From: Pelotomaculum sp. UBA1371 | Lineage (GTDB): Bacteria; Bacillota; Desulfotomaculia; Desulfotomaculales; Pelotomaculaceae | Length of the DNA stretch: 16,115 nucleotides | Reading direction: 5' to 3' | Assembly (NCBI GenBank): GCA_002305915.1 | Contig: DBRJ01000058.1 | Coordinates: 1-16,115 of the forward strand | Shown here: in pieces, positions 1 through 5,273 of the stretch | Numbering within the stretch: position 1 is the stretch's first letter | Layout of the letters: every line of letters starts with the position of its first letter | Made by a program: the position numbers and the translations under genes | Notes under the pieces: generated by a model | What the model was told of the DNA's origin: nothing | Database searches by the model: none | The model's input: only the letters and a program-made list of their open reading frames with translations

Positions 1-101
1 CACTTCAGCTTGGCGCTTAGTTCCGCGATCTGCTGCTCTTGTTGGAGGAGTTTATCGCTTAGCTCTTCAATTAGCCGGGCTGAACTATCCTGTGTATTCA
101 T
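1..101 (-). CDS. tnpC: IS66 transposase TnpC, N-terminal 33 residues (cut by window edge)
   Basis: The ATG at 101-99 opens a frame reading MNTQDSSARLIEELSDKLLQ and continuing with Q/E/L-rich residues off the left edge. IS66 TnpC, the DDE transposase, typically begins with such a short charged coiled-coil leader before its zinc-finger and catalytic domains. It lies 73 bp downstream of tnpB on the same strand, as expected for this family. No catalytic motif is visible because the frame leaves the window. The ribosome binding site is weak, so the gene may depend on translation of the upstream genes. A TATAAT-like string lies just before the start, but no -35 partner is convincing. Confidence 0.75.
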   Translation of the reverse strand, partial: MNTQDSSARLIEELSDKLLQQEQQIAELSAKLK

Positions 102-174
102 AGGTTAATTATACCACGAAAACAGCTGTTTTTGGGTCTTAAAAGGCTGAAAAACCCCGAATTTATTGATTATT

Positions 175-525
175 TTAGATAACAGTGCGCCCGGTAAATG
201 CTTTATGTGCTTGTGGTTGTTTTATCGGCAGCCCGTCCAGCAGCCAGCGGAATTCCCGGTAGTCAATACTCACTACATCGCCTTGCTCTACCGGCCAATT
301 AAACTTACCTCGCTCCAGACGTCGATAATAAAGCCAGAAACCGTTATGTTGCCATTGAAGAATTTTTAACTTATCGCGTTTACGATTGCAAAATACAAAC
401 AGGCACTGGCTGAATAGGTCTAAATTGAAGGCTTCTTTGACCAGCACTGCTAGCCCGTCAATGGATTTTCTTAAATCGGTGCTGCCGCTGGCCAGATATA
501 CCTGCTTGCCAGCTATATCAATCAT
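175..525 (-). CDS. tnpB: IS66 accessory protein TnpB (Orf2)
   Basis: The 116-residue protein has the typical IS66 Orf2 length and signature: an early GSTDLRKSIDGLA stretch, the central LFVFCNRKRDKLKILQW block (about residues 41-57) and GFWLYYRRLERGKFNWP (about 62-78). The FCNR..DKLK..W pattern is strongly conserved in TnpB. The family is needed with TnpA and TnpC for IS66 transposition, but its biochemical role is not settled. The start overlaps the tnpA stop in an ATGA junction (522-525), indicating translational coupling. The frame is intact. Confidence 0.93.
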   Translation of the reverse strand: MIDIAGKQVYLASGSTDLRKSIDGLAVLVKEAFNLDLFSQCLFVFCNRKRDKLKILQWQHNGFWLYYRRLERGKFNWPVEQGDVVSIDYREFRWLLDGLPIKQPQAHKAFTGRTVI

Positions 526-851
526 ATTGTCTTCAAGACCTGTACGATTTCGCGCAATAGGTGGTGATCAAATCCTTTGCGAATCTCAACTGTTGCCTGT
601 CCTATATAAACTGTTATGTACTCACCAGAAGAACCTGCCGGCTTATTAATCTGCAAATCTAAAGGCAGCCATTTCACCGGCACTGTTTTCTCTGGCTGGC
701 AGGTACGGAGTTTTTTGCGCCAGTAATAGAATTGATTTTCTCTAATTGTTTGTTCTTTACACCAGGCCTTTATAGTTTTGCCGCTGCCCTCATATTCTGC
801 CAGTCGCTGTTCCCATATGCTGTATAGTTTCTTATCCATATACCTGAACAT
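522..851 (-). CDS. tnpA: IS66 accessory protein TnpA (Orf1)
   Basis: The 109-residue protein begins near MDKKLYSIWEQRLAEYEGSG, followed by KTIKAWCKEQTIRENQFYYW (about residues 25-44). This is the helix-turn-helix-like region of IS66 Orf1, where the W-C...QFYYWRKKL pattern is diagnostic. The protein is thought to bind DNA and act with TnpB and TnpC. It is the first gene of the element, and the terminal repeat lies about 75 bp upstream. Two starts are possible: ATG at 851, almost touching an AAGGAAGGA ribosome binding site, and ATG at 839, giving the more usual MDKKLY start. The frame is intact, so the element could be functional. Confidence 0.9.
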   Translation of the reverse strand: MFRYMDKKLYSIWEQRLAEYEGSGKTIKAWCKEQTIRENQFYYWRKKLRTCQPEKTVPVKWLPLDLQINKPAGSSGEYITVYIGQATVEIRKGFDHHLLREIVQVLKTI

Positions 852-906
852 TCCTTCCTTTTTGATGTTCAGGTTAATTCTCGCATATTTTCGTTTTATC
901 TTGAAG

Positions 907-928
907 GTGTGCTATCTTTGACGCTTAC
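907..928 (-). repeat. IS66 terminal inverted repeat
   Basis: On the minus strand, starting at 928, the sequence reads GTAAGCGTCAAAGATAGCAC and continues into the short leader before tnpA. The GTAA start and the position about 75 bp upstream of tnpA fit the left terminal repeat of IS66 elements. The matching right repeat is not in the window, so the exact inner limit is uncertain. Confidence 0.75.
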
Positions 929-1061
929 GATCCTTCTAAATTATACGGGGTTTTCTTTATTGAAGTGGATCACTTTTTTACTGGCGTTTGCCTTATTTAT
1001 GGCTCACTATTATTCTAGCGTTTATAAATAAATACTATGAATTTTTTCTTCCAGGTAACAC

Positions 1062-1154
1062 ACATCTATCCTGTATTCTCAACCCCCCGTAAAAAAGGCG
1101 GTTATCTAATCTGGTAACTCAACTATATATTTTCAAGGTTTTTGATATGTTCCC
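1062..1154 (+). repeat. Diverged repeat array A (two 20-bp units plus TGATATGTTCCC)
   Basis: Units at 1062-1081 (acatctatcctgtattctca) and 1102-1121 (ttatctaatctggtaactca) match the unit at 3191-3210 in 15 and 13 of 20 positions. They are 40 bp apart, compared with 39 bp between the first two units of the array at 3152. TGATATGTTCCC follows at 1143-1154, 41 bp after the start of the last unit, and the same 12-mer sits 39 bp after the start of the last unit of the second array. The shared order shows that the two arrays are copies of one sequence in the same orientation. Confidence 0.6.
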
Positions 1155-1167
1155 ACAAACAATAAAA

Positions 1168-1238
1168 TAAAGGCTTCCTGACATTACCACAACTGGTAGA
1201 TCGATTTTGAGAAAAGTTAAATGTCTGGAAACCCTTTA
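1168..1238. repeat. Imperfect inverted repeat, 18-19 bp arms
   Basis: The arms TAAAGGCTTCCTGACATT (1168-1185) and AATGTCTGGAAACCCTTTA (1220-1238) are complementary apart from a few mismatches and one extra base. They enclose about 34 bp. There is no T-tract and no gene immediately upstream on either strand that would need a terminator. It could be the ends of a tiny non-autonomous element, a recombinase site or a structured transcript. Confidence 0.45.
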
Positions 1239-1275
1239 TTTACAAGCTTTTTAGTTCTTCATTTCTTAACCCTTG

Positions 1276-1412
1276 ACATCAATACTACCGTCTCCACGTG
1301 AAGTTTTTAGGCTATTTCGCGCTTTCCCATAAACACAGTGTAAATGCTGTATTTGTGTTGGTTTGAAATCTATCCTGTCCTCTCGAGAAATAATTCTCGA
1401 TTAGGCTATTTC
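1276..1412 (+). repeat. Degenerate repeat units with duplicated TTAGGCTATTTC
   Basis: Two more degenerate copies of the 20-bp unit occur at 1276-1295 and 1367-1386. Each is followed about 31-34 bp later by the identical 12-mer TTAGGCTATTTC (1307-1318 and 1401-1412). The stretch ttaacccttgacatc at 1266-1280 matches ttaacccctgacatc at 3211-3225 in 14 of 15 positions, tying this segment to the array upstream of the recombinase. Confidence 0.45.
1383..1400. repeat. Perfect 7-bp hairpin, loop ATAA
   Basis: TCGAGAA-ATAA-TTCTCGA forms a perfect 7-bp stem with a four-base loop inside the second degenerate repeat segment. It lies about 10 bp downstream of the stop of the small minus-strand frame at 1411-1500. 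No U-run follows on the minus strand, so it is not a clear terminator. Confidence 0.4.
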
Positions 1413-1500
1413 AGTTTTTCGCCGCTTTGACTTCCTTTAATTCGTCTTTTAAGAAAAATGTACACAAGATATAAATCTCTCTACACATATCTTTTGGCAT
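1411..1500 (-). CDS. Possible 29-residue peptide after the membrane protein gene
   Basis: The frame that ends the 153-residue membrane protein at 1528 stays open after its TAA down to 1411, with an ATG at 1500. The peptide (MPKDMCREIYILCTFFLKDE followed by LKEVKAAKN) has a hydrophobic centre and a charged lysine-rich tail. The ribosome binding site is poor (GAAG-like only). It may be a real small gene, or the separated 3' end of a once longer upstream protein. I do not recognise it, and chance is possible at this length. Confidence 0.22.
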   Translation of the reverse strand: MPKDMCREIYILCTFFLKDELKEVKAAKN

Positions 1501-1527
1501 TACTTCATTCAGTTGACTGACTACTAA

Positions 1528-1989
1528 TTACTTCCTTTCTAAATTTAAGGAGATTTTATTGAACCTTTTCTCATTTTCGTACCAAGCGACAATACCAGCT
1601 ATTGTACCAAGAACGAAGAGAAAAAACATCAAACCTACTCTTACATTTTTAGGTAACTCCGATAAAATATAACTAGGTGTACGACCATTTACTATGAATT
1701 GGGTTCCGAATGTGATAACTAGAATTGAAAAAATAGTTCGTAAGCCATTACCAAAAATATTAAATAATTGTCCTTTTTTTCTCCTTTTTTGCCATTTATC
1801 ATAAAACCTCTTTTCTAGTAAATCATTTCTCATGATTCGAAAAATCGTAAGTGGGATAAAGGCAAGGACCACTATTATATAATACAGGCTCATGTAATAT
1901 ACATGGTTGTAGAGAGGTATGATTAATAGCATTATCAATAATAAAATCATAACAATACTTTTTCCCTTTTTTAGCTCATTTAAAAACAA
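1528..1989 (-). CDS. Small membrane protein of unknown function
   Basis: The 153-residue protein uses a TTG start at 1989, with an AAAGGAAAGG ribosome binding site about 10 bp upstream. It has about four hydrophobic segments: residues 11-27, 30-52, 85-103 and 117-136. A very basic cytoplasmic-type stretch (KRFYDKWQKRRKKGQ) lies between helices two and three. No catalytic motif or named family was recognised. It lies 111 bp downstream of the serine recombinase on the same strand and may be cotranscribed, so it may be cargo of the recombinase-bearing island. Its AT-rich codon use resembles the recombinase, not the right half of the window. An immunity or transporter-accessory role is possible but unsupported. 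Confidence 0.65.
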   Translation of the reverse strand: MFLNELKKGKSIVMILLLIMLLIIPLYNHVYYMSLYYIIVVLAFIPLTIFRIMRNDLLEKRFYDKWQKRRKKGQLFNIFGNGLRTIFSILVITFGTQFIVNGRTPSYILSELPKNVRVGLMFFLFVLGTIAGIVAWYENEKRFNKISLNLERK

Positions 1990-2100
1990 TTAAAATTTAC
2001 CTTTCCTTTCTTGTTAATGTGTATAAATATCTACCATCAATTATTCTTTATCTTGTAGTTACTGCACATAATACCACAATTGCGACCTATATCTTATTAT

Positions 2101-3024
2101 TTACTTTTTCGAACTATATTTTTTACCTTTTCGCTTACTTCCGTCTTTGCCCTTTATAACATTACTTCGTTGCTGTTTTTCAATCTGCACCGCTTGGAAA
2201 GTTTCCTTGGATATGATCGCCGGATTGTTACCCTCTGCCAGATAGTATGCATCGTGCTTTCCGTTATCCAACAACCGCACATTGCCCATATACTTTTCAT
2301 TACTTAGCATTACGTCAATTGTTCTCTTGGGCCATGTAGCCTTTCCGGTAGGCGATTTAATTCCTAGTCGTTCCAGTTCTTTCACAATTCCTAAAACACT
2401 CTTGCCTTGAAGGTAGAGGTTAAATATCAATCGGACATTTTTCGCCTTTTTCTCATCAATTGCCAGATTACCATCTGCATCATTAAAATACCCATAACAT
2501 TTTCTATTATATAACTTTGAGGTCCCTTGTGCAGCACGTTGTTTGATACCCCACTTAATATTGTCGCCACGTGATTCATTCTCTGCCTGAGCAATTGACT
2601 CTATTATTGAGATCATAAGGTCATTATCTGTATCGGCTGTATCAAGTACTTCTTGCTCAAATATGACCCGAACGCCGAGCACCCTTAGCTGGTTCAACGC
2701 ATCAAGAATCTCTACTGTGTCTCGGCCAAATCTGCTGATGCTCTTGGTTAGGATAATTTCTATATCACGTGACTTGCAATCCTTTAGCATACGGGTAAAT
2801 TCTTTACGGGAAGAACCCGTCTTGCTTGAAGCAATGTCAATATATACATCAACTAATAGCCATTTTGGATTAGCTGCAACTAATCTTGTTAGCGCTGATA
2901 CTTGGGCGGTAAGGCTTTTCAACTGATCAACACTGTTTGTACTCACGCGGCAGTAAATGCCTACGCGTTTTTCTCGCTTTGGAGGCAATGGTGGAATATA
3001 GTGTATTCTTTTATTGTCAGCCAC
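2101..3024 (-). CDS. Serine recombinase (resolvase/invertase family), compact form without zinc ribbon
   Basis: The GTG start at 3024 is preceded by a GGAGG ribosome binding site 7 bp upstream. The N-terminal resolvase domain (about residues 20-165) contains GIYCRVSTNSVDQ with the expected nucleophile Ser28. It also has DIASSKTGSSRKEF and the ILTKSISRFGRDTVE active-site arginine block. The recombinase domain (about 175-285) shows RKCYGY, an I..LYLQGKS helix and an RTIDVMLSNEKYMGN motif. Large serine recombinases usually continue past a KYSSK-like hinge into a zinc ribbon and coiled coil; this 307-residue protein stops exactly there (KKYSSKK-stop), and no zinc-ribbon remnant follows. Short proteins of this architecture do occur in clostridial mobile elements, so it may be complete. 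Its likely job is integration or excision of the surrounding island. Confidence 0.88.
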   Translation of the reverse strand: MADNKRIHYIPPLPPKREKRVGIYCRVSTNSVDQLKSLTAQVSALTRLVAANPKWLLVDVYIDIASSKTGSSRKEFTRMLKDCKSRDIEIILTKSISRFGRDTVEILDALNQLRVLGVRVIFEQEVLDTADTDNDLMISIIESIAQAENESRGDNIKWGIKQRAAQGTSKLYNRKCYGYFNDADGNLAIDEKKAKNVRLIFNLYLQGKSVLGIVKELERLGIKSPTGKATWPKRTIDVMLSNEKYMGNVRLLDNGKHDAYYLAEGNNPAIISKETFQAVQIEKQQRSNVIKGKDGSKRKGKKYSSKK

Positions 3025-3391
3025 GATGAATCCTCCAGTTGCAAATCTTAATAGCTAACAGAAAATAATTCCTTTTTTGTAAACAGGCTAATTATCATAT
3101 CTATAGTTTTCGTTTATGTTGGTTAGTCTATTCTTCAAGTTTTTAACCCTAACATCCAACCTGCTCTCACAACCCTGTATTTTTAAAAAAACATCTATTC
3201 TGCTCTGTCATTAACCCCTGACATCTAAACTGTTCTGTCAGCAATCACCTACATCTAAACCGCTCTGTCACTATGATTAAGGCTTGTATTGATATGTTCC
3301 CGCGAAGTAAAAAATCATGTTTTTCATGCTTTAGGCTCTGACCATACAATTACACAAAAGGCTTATATAGAGCCTCTCCGGAGCCCCTTTG
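3025..3391. other. Intergenic region carrying the recombinase promoter side and repeat array
   Basis: No gene can be supported in this 367-bp stretch. Its main content is the iterated 20-bp repeat array (3152-3301). Further right lies an AGGCT...AGCCT dyad around 3358-3376, next to the end of the methyltransferase pseudogene. The recombinase promoter must lie here, but no convincing -35/-10 pair was picked out. Confidence 0.5.
3152..3301 (+). repeat. Iterated 20-bp repeat array B, exact 30-bp period, plus TGATATGTTCCC
   Basis: Three units lie exactly 30 bp apart: 3191-3210 (acatctattctgctctgtca), 3221-3240 (acatctaaactgttctgtca) and 3251-3270 (acatctaaaccgctctgtca). The 10-bp spacers are unrelated. 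A degenerate fourth unit lies at 3152-3171. TGATATGTTCCC follows at 3290-3301. A 30-bp period is close to three helical turns, so bound proteins would sit on one face of the helix. Multi-site arrays of this kind are known at the ends of IS21-like and Tn7-like elements and as iterons. No transposase of either type is in the window, so the owner is unknown. Confidence 0.75.
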
Positions 3392-3772
3392 TTAATCCCT
3401 TGTTATCAATACGCAACTCTCAACGTGCGCCCTCCAGGCAAACATGTCCACCGACTGAACGTCTTTCAGGCTGTATCCCTTTTTTGTTAAAAGCCAACAT
3501 ACACCTGTTCATGGTGCCGGGGTCGCAGGAGACATAAAACAGCCGCGGCGCTTGTATTTTGGCCATGCTTCCAGGGCCTCACGGACACAACCCCTGGGGG
3601 TCGGATCCAGAACCACCTCGTCCACACTTCCAGCATAACCGCAAAATATTCTAATAAAGCTTGCGGGAGAGTTTCAAAAAAATAGCTTCTGCTCCTGCCG
3701 CAGGCTGGTCGCTTTCTACAATAAGCGCTTCTTGCCAATATCCCCGCCATTGTCAGTGCCTTAAGAGTCAAC
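3392..3772 (-). pseudogene. Decayed 3' end of a TrmA/RlmD-type RNA (uracil-5-)-methyltransferase gene
   Basis: Joining three minus-strand frames restores a recognisable C-terminus of the TrmA/RumA family. The first is GYAGSVDEVVLDPTPRGCVR (about 3572-3640), matching the VVLDPPRxGC motif. The second is FYVSCDPGTMNRCML (about 3507-3551), containing the SCDP catalytic-cysteine motif. The third is QSVDMFAWRAHVESCVLI (about 3406-3459), matching the VDMFPHTxHVE motif, before the TAA at 3392. The breaks are single-base: one near 3566 (GAAGC/ATG) and one in the six-T run at 3480-3485. Upstream of 3640 the match fades, with further shifts and stops. The SAM-binding and TRAM parts are absent, so the gene cannot make an active enzyme. 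Confidence 0.72.
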
Positions 3773-3798
3773 TTTCAGTACATGTTGAATACTCTTTA

Positions 3799-4191
3799 CT
3801 AAAATTTGATTACCTTTGGCTCATCAGTAAATGAATAGAAGATAGCTGTTGCATCCTCAAAGTAGAGAACCTCTGTATTGTCATCCTCCGCTGAATACAT
3901 AGTTTGAAGATCCGGATAATTATCAAGCATATGCTTTTTAGCCTCTACTCTGTCATCTCTGATAAGCTTACCTGCTACTCTAAGCCACTTTCCATCAGTA
4001 TAAGCACAGATCTCTGCTTTTGGATTTGCCTGTAGCTGCTTAGATATATCTTTTACCTTGCCTGTCTGGATATAAAGTTTACCTTCAAAAATATCCACTG
4101 TACCAAATGGCCTAACTCTAGGTTGGTCTCCTTCCACTGTAGCTAAATAATACACTCCACACTTCTTTAAAAACTCATAAACTTCTTGCAT
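3799..4191 (-). CDS. Pyridoxamine 5'-phosphate oxidase-family flavin-binding protein
   Basis: The 130-residue protein starts at ATG 4191, chosen because AGGAGG lies 8 bp upstream; a longer frame to 4263 has no such site. It has the split-barrel FMN-binding fold pattern: MQEVYEFLKKCGVYYLATVE, then the RVRPFGTVDIFEGKLYI strand pair, the K..DISKQLQANPKAEICAY motif and a W.RVAGKL strand. A common clostridial group of this family has the same length and ends, like this one, in a short PKVIKF-type tail. Such proteins bind FMN or F420-like cofactors and may reduce small molecules; the substrate here is unknown. It is cytoplasmic and appears monocistronic, sitting between a pseudogene and the ArsC-like gene. 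Confidence 0.87.
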   Translation of the reverse strand: MQEVYEFLKKCGVYYLATVEGDQPRVRPFGTVDIFEGKLYIQTGKVKDISKQLQANPKAEICAYTDGKWLRVAGKLIRDDRVEAKKHMLDNYPDLQTMYSAEDDNTEVLYFEDATAIFYSFTDEPKVIKF

Positions 4192-4331
4192 TCTCTTTTC
4201 CTCCTGTTTATTAATAAAAAGTGTTTTCATTATCTTTTGGAATACCTGCAATATAGAAATCACCTTAGTAAATAAGCGCTGATATCATATCACCTATTCA
4301 TTTTGCCCAAATTATTTCATTTCCATCTTTT

Positions 4332-4399
4332 CCATCTAAACAGCCCCACCCGACGAAAGCTGCCCCAAAAGGGTGTAGATGACATCGATTCTGTTGTCA
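4332..4399 (+). repeat. Possible third, weak copy of the 20-bp repeat pair
   Basis: The segment acatcgattctgttgtca (4382-4399) matches the repeat unit except for one substitution and a 2-bp gap. The segment ccatctaaacagccccaccc (4332-4351) shares its first nine informative bases (CATCTAAAC). Both have the same orientation as the arrays at 1062 and 3152. The match is weaker and the following TGATATGTTCCC is missing, so it may be chance. It lies between the PNPOx-like gene and the ArsC/Spx-like gene. Confidence 0.3.
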
Positions 4400-4412
4400 T
4401 AACAAGGATCAG

Positions 4413-4769
4413 TTATTCGATGCCCAGCGTAGCTTTCCAATCAGTTTCCCTAAAGCCTACCAGAACAAAGCCGTCACCGATAAGTATCGGCCGCTTCACA
4501 ATCATACCGTCTGATGCCAGCAGGTTATATTGTTCATCCTCGCTCATGGTCGGGAGCTTGTCCTTCAGCTTCAGTTCCTTATACAGCAGTCCGCTGGTAT
4601 TGAAGAACTTCTTCAGTAGTAGACCACTCTTTTTATGCCAGTCTTTCAATTCCTCAATTGTAGGATTGTTTTCTTTGATATTCCTTTCTTCAAAGGCTAT
4701 GCCGTTAGCCTCCAGCCACTTCTTAGCCTTCTGGCAAGTGGTGCATTTTGGATAACATACTAAAATCAT
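4413..4769 (-). CDS. ArsC/Spx-family thioredoxin-fold protein
   Basis: The 118-residue protein starts at ATG 4769, with GGAGGT 5-6 bp upstream; an upstream in-frame ATG at 4793 lacks a site. The N-terminus, MILVCYPKCTTCQKAKKWLE, carries the CXXC pair (Cys9, Cys12) of the ArsC/Spx/YffB superfamily. The middle block NPTIEELKDWHKKSGLLLKK and the C-terminal VKRPILIGDGFVLVGFRETD are also characteristic, with the arginine of KRPIL expected in the anion site. The fold is known from glutaredoxin-dependent arsenate reductases and from the Spx regulator. No ars genes are adjacent, so arsenate reduction is not implied; a thiol-redox role is the safer reading. It has its own ribosome binding site and no tight operon partner. 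Confidence 0.85.
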   Translation of the reverse strand: MILVCYPKCTTCQKAKKWLEANGIAFEERNIKENNPTIEELKDWHKKSGLLLKKFFNTSGLLYKELKLKDKLPTMSEDEQYNLLASDGMIVKRPILIGDGFVLVGFRETDWKATLGIE

Positions 4770-4913
4770 AATATACCTCCGTTCTCTCTTCAATTGAGTT
4801 TCTTCTGTGTAAATTGAGCTATCTTGGGCATTAATTTGCCAAATAGGTCCGTATTCTGTTAAAACCCGGCTATCACCTTTATTTCGAGTATTTTTAGGTA
4901 ATCTAATCTTTCT

Positions 4914-5069
4914 CTAGGTTATTTGTACATTACTTGTTCGCATCCCTGTAAAAGGCTTTTCGGAAAACGGAATCCCCCTGATGGTGGCATCCATATCCAT
5001 TATGGAACGGGTATCAATAATATGTGCAGCCATTAAGAGGGCGATAGCACCGACACCGCAGGATACTTC
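4914..5069 (-). pseudogene. Short remnant resembling an AbiEii/AbiGii nucleotidyltransferase toxin
   Basis: The minus-strand frame between stops at 5070-5072 and 4914-4916 encodes about 51 residues, including DTRSIMDMDATIRGIPF. The pattern DTRSTMDMDATI(R/K)G is what I recall of the DNA polymerase beta-like core in AbiEii/AbiGii-family toxins (type IV toxin-antitoxin and abortive-infection systems). The frame continues upstream through an in-frame TAG (LIIFR-stop-EVSCG), suggesting decay by point mutation. The rest of the toxin and any antitoxin are missing. The assignment rests on one motif, so it is tentative. Confidence 0.4.
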
Positions 5070-5172
5070 CTATCTAAAGATAATAAGCTTGCTGCTACTT
5101 TCTGTTAGTCCAAGCCTATCCCCATACTCAAAATAGAATATCTTCTTTGAAAAAAATATTTTAAAATTTTAA

Positions 5173-5201
5173 CTTACATTTTTATATTTTTTTGATATAA
5201 T
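5173..5201 (+). promoter_or_regulatory. Promoter of carB, extended -10
   Basis: A -35-like CTTACA (5173-5178) is separated by 17 bp from a perfect TATAAT (5196-5201). A TG sits one base before the -10, making an extended -10 element. Transcription would begin near 5208, leaving a leader of about 65 nt. It is the best housekeeping-sigma promoter seen in the window. Confidence 0.75.
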
Positions 5202-5273
5202 TAGCTTTTGGATAAGCCTTAATCCTGTGCAGAAGGAAATTATCAATTCCAAACTTTAAGCAGGAGGACAAAT

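Larger units (their letters stand above)
1..928 (-). mobile_element. IS66-family insertion sequence, partial (one end)
   Basis: Three consecutive minus-strand genes in the order tnpA, tnpB, tnpC, with an overlapping ATGA junction between the first two, are the signature of IS66-family elements. Upstream of tnpA the minus strand reads GTAAGCGTCAAAGATAGCAC starting at 928, and IS66 terminal repeats characteristically begin with GTAA. The element therefore ends at 928. The other end, with most of tnpC, lies outside the window to the left. IS66 elements make 8-bp target duplications, so 929-936 (gatccttc) should recur beyond the far end. Confidence 0.88.
929..1410. other. Gene-poor repeat-rich spacer
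   Basis: No gene can be supported between the IS66 end and the small frame at 1411. The stretch is AT-rich and carries several short repeats and dyads, listed separately: copies of the ACATCT...TGTCA unit at 1062, 1102, 1276 and 1367, the duplicated TTAGGCTATTTC at 1307 and 1401, an imperfect 18-19 bp inverted repeat at 1168-1238, and a perfect hairpin at 1383-1400. It looks like overlapping ends of decayed mobile elements. Confidence 0.6.
4770..5273. other. Intergenic region with gene fragment and carB promoter
   Basis: This 504-bp stretch separates the ArsC/Spx-like gene from carB, which are divergent. It holds a short protein-coding fragment on the minus strand (4914-5069) and the carB promoter and leader (5173-5273). 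In the leader, GGATaagccttaATCC (about 5211-5226) is a weak dyad. No PyrR-binding motif or known riboswitch pattern was recognised. The rest is AT-rich without visible structure. Confidence 0.55.

Noticed and set aside
960..1031. Signal-peptide-like string after a TTG near 960
   Set aside because: Only about 23 codons, no ribosome binding site, and AT-rich sequence easily gives hydrophobic codons.
3152..3270. Short CRISPR-like array
   Set aside because: The unit is 20 bp and the spacers only 10 bp, with four copies at most and no cas gene. CRISPR repeats and spacers are normally 23-37 and about 30-40 bp.
3289..3537. Plus-strand 82-codon frame
   Set aside because: It runs across the end of the repeat array and antisense to the methyltransferase pseudogene, with no ribosome binding site or domain.
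3487..3771. 94-residue minus-strand frame as a real gene
   Set aside because: It is one of the broken frames of the methyltransferase remnant; conserved motifs continue in the other frames.
4303..4755. 150-codon plus-strand frame
   Set aside because: Antisense to the ArsC/Spx-like gene, Ser/Phe-rich, no domain and no site for translation.
4413..4769. True arsenate reductase in an ars operon
   Set aside because: The fold and CXXC fit, but there is no ArsR, ArsB or Acr3 nearby, so the specific function is not supported.
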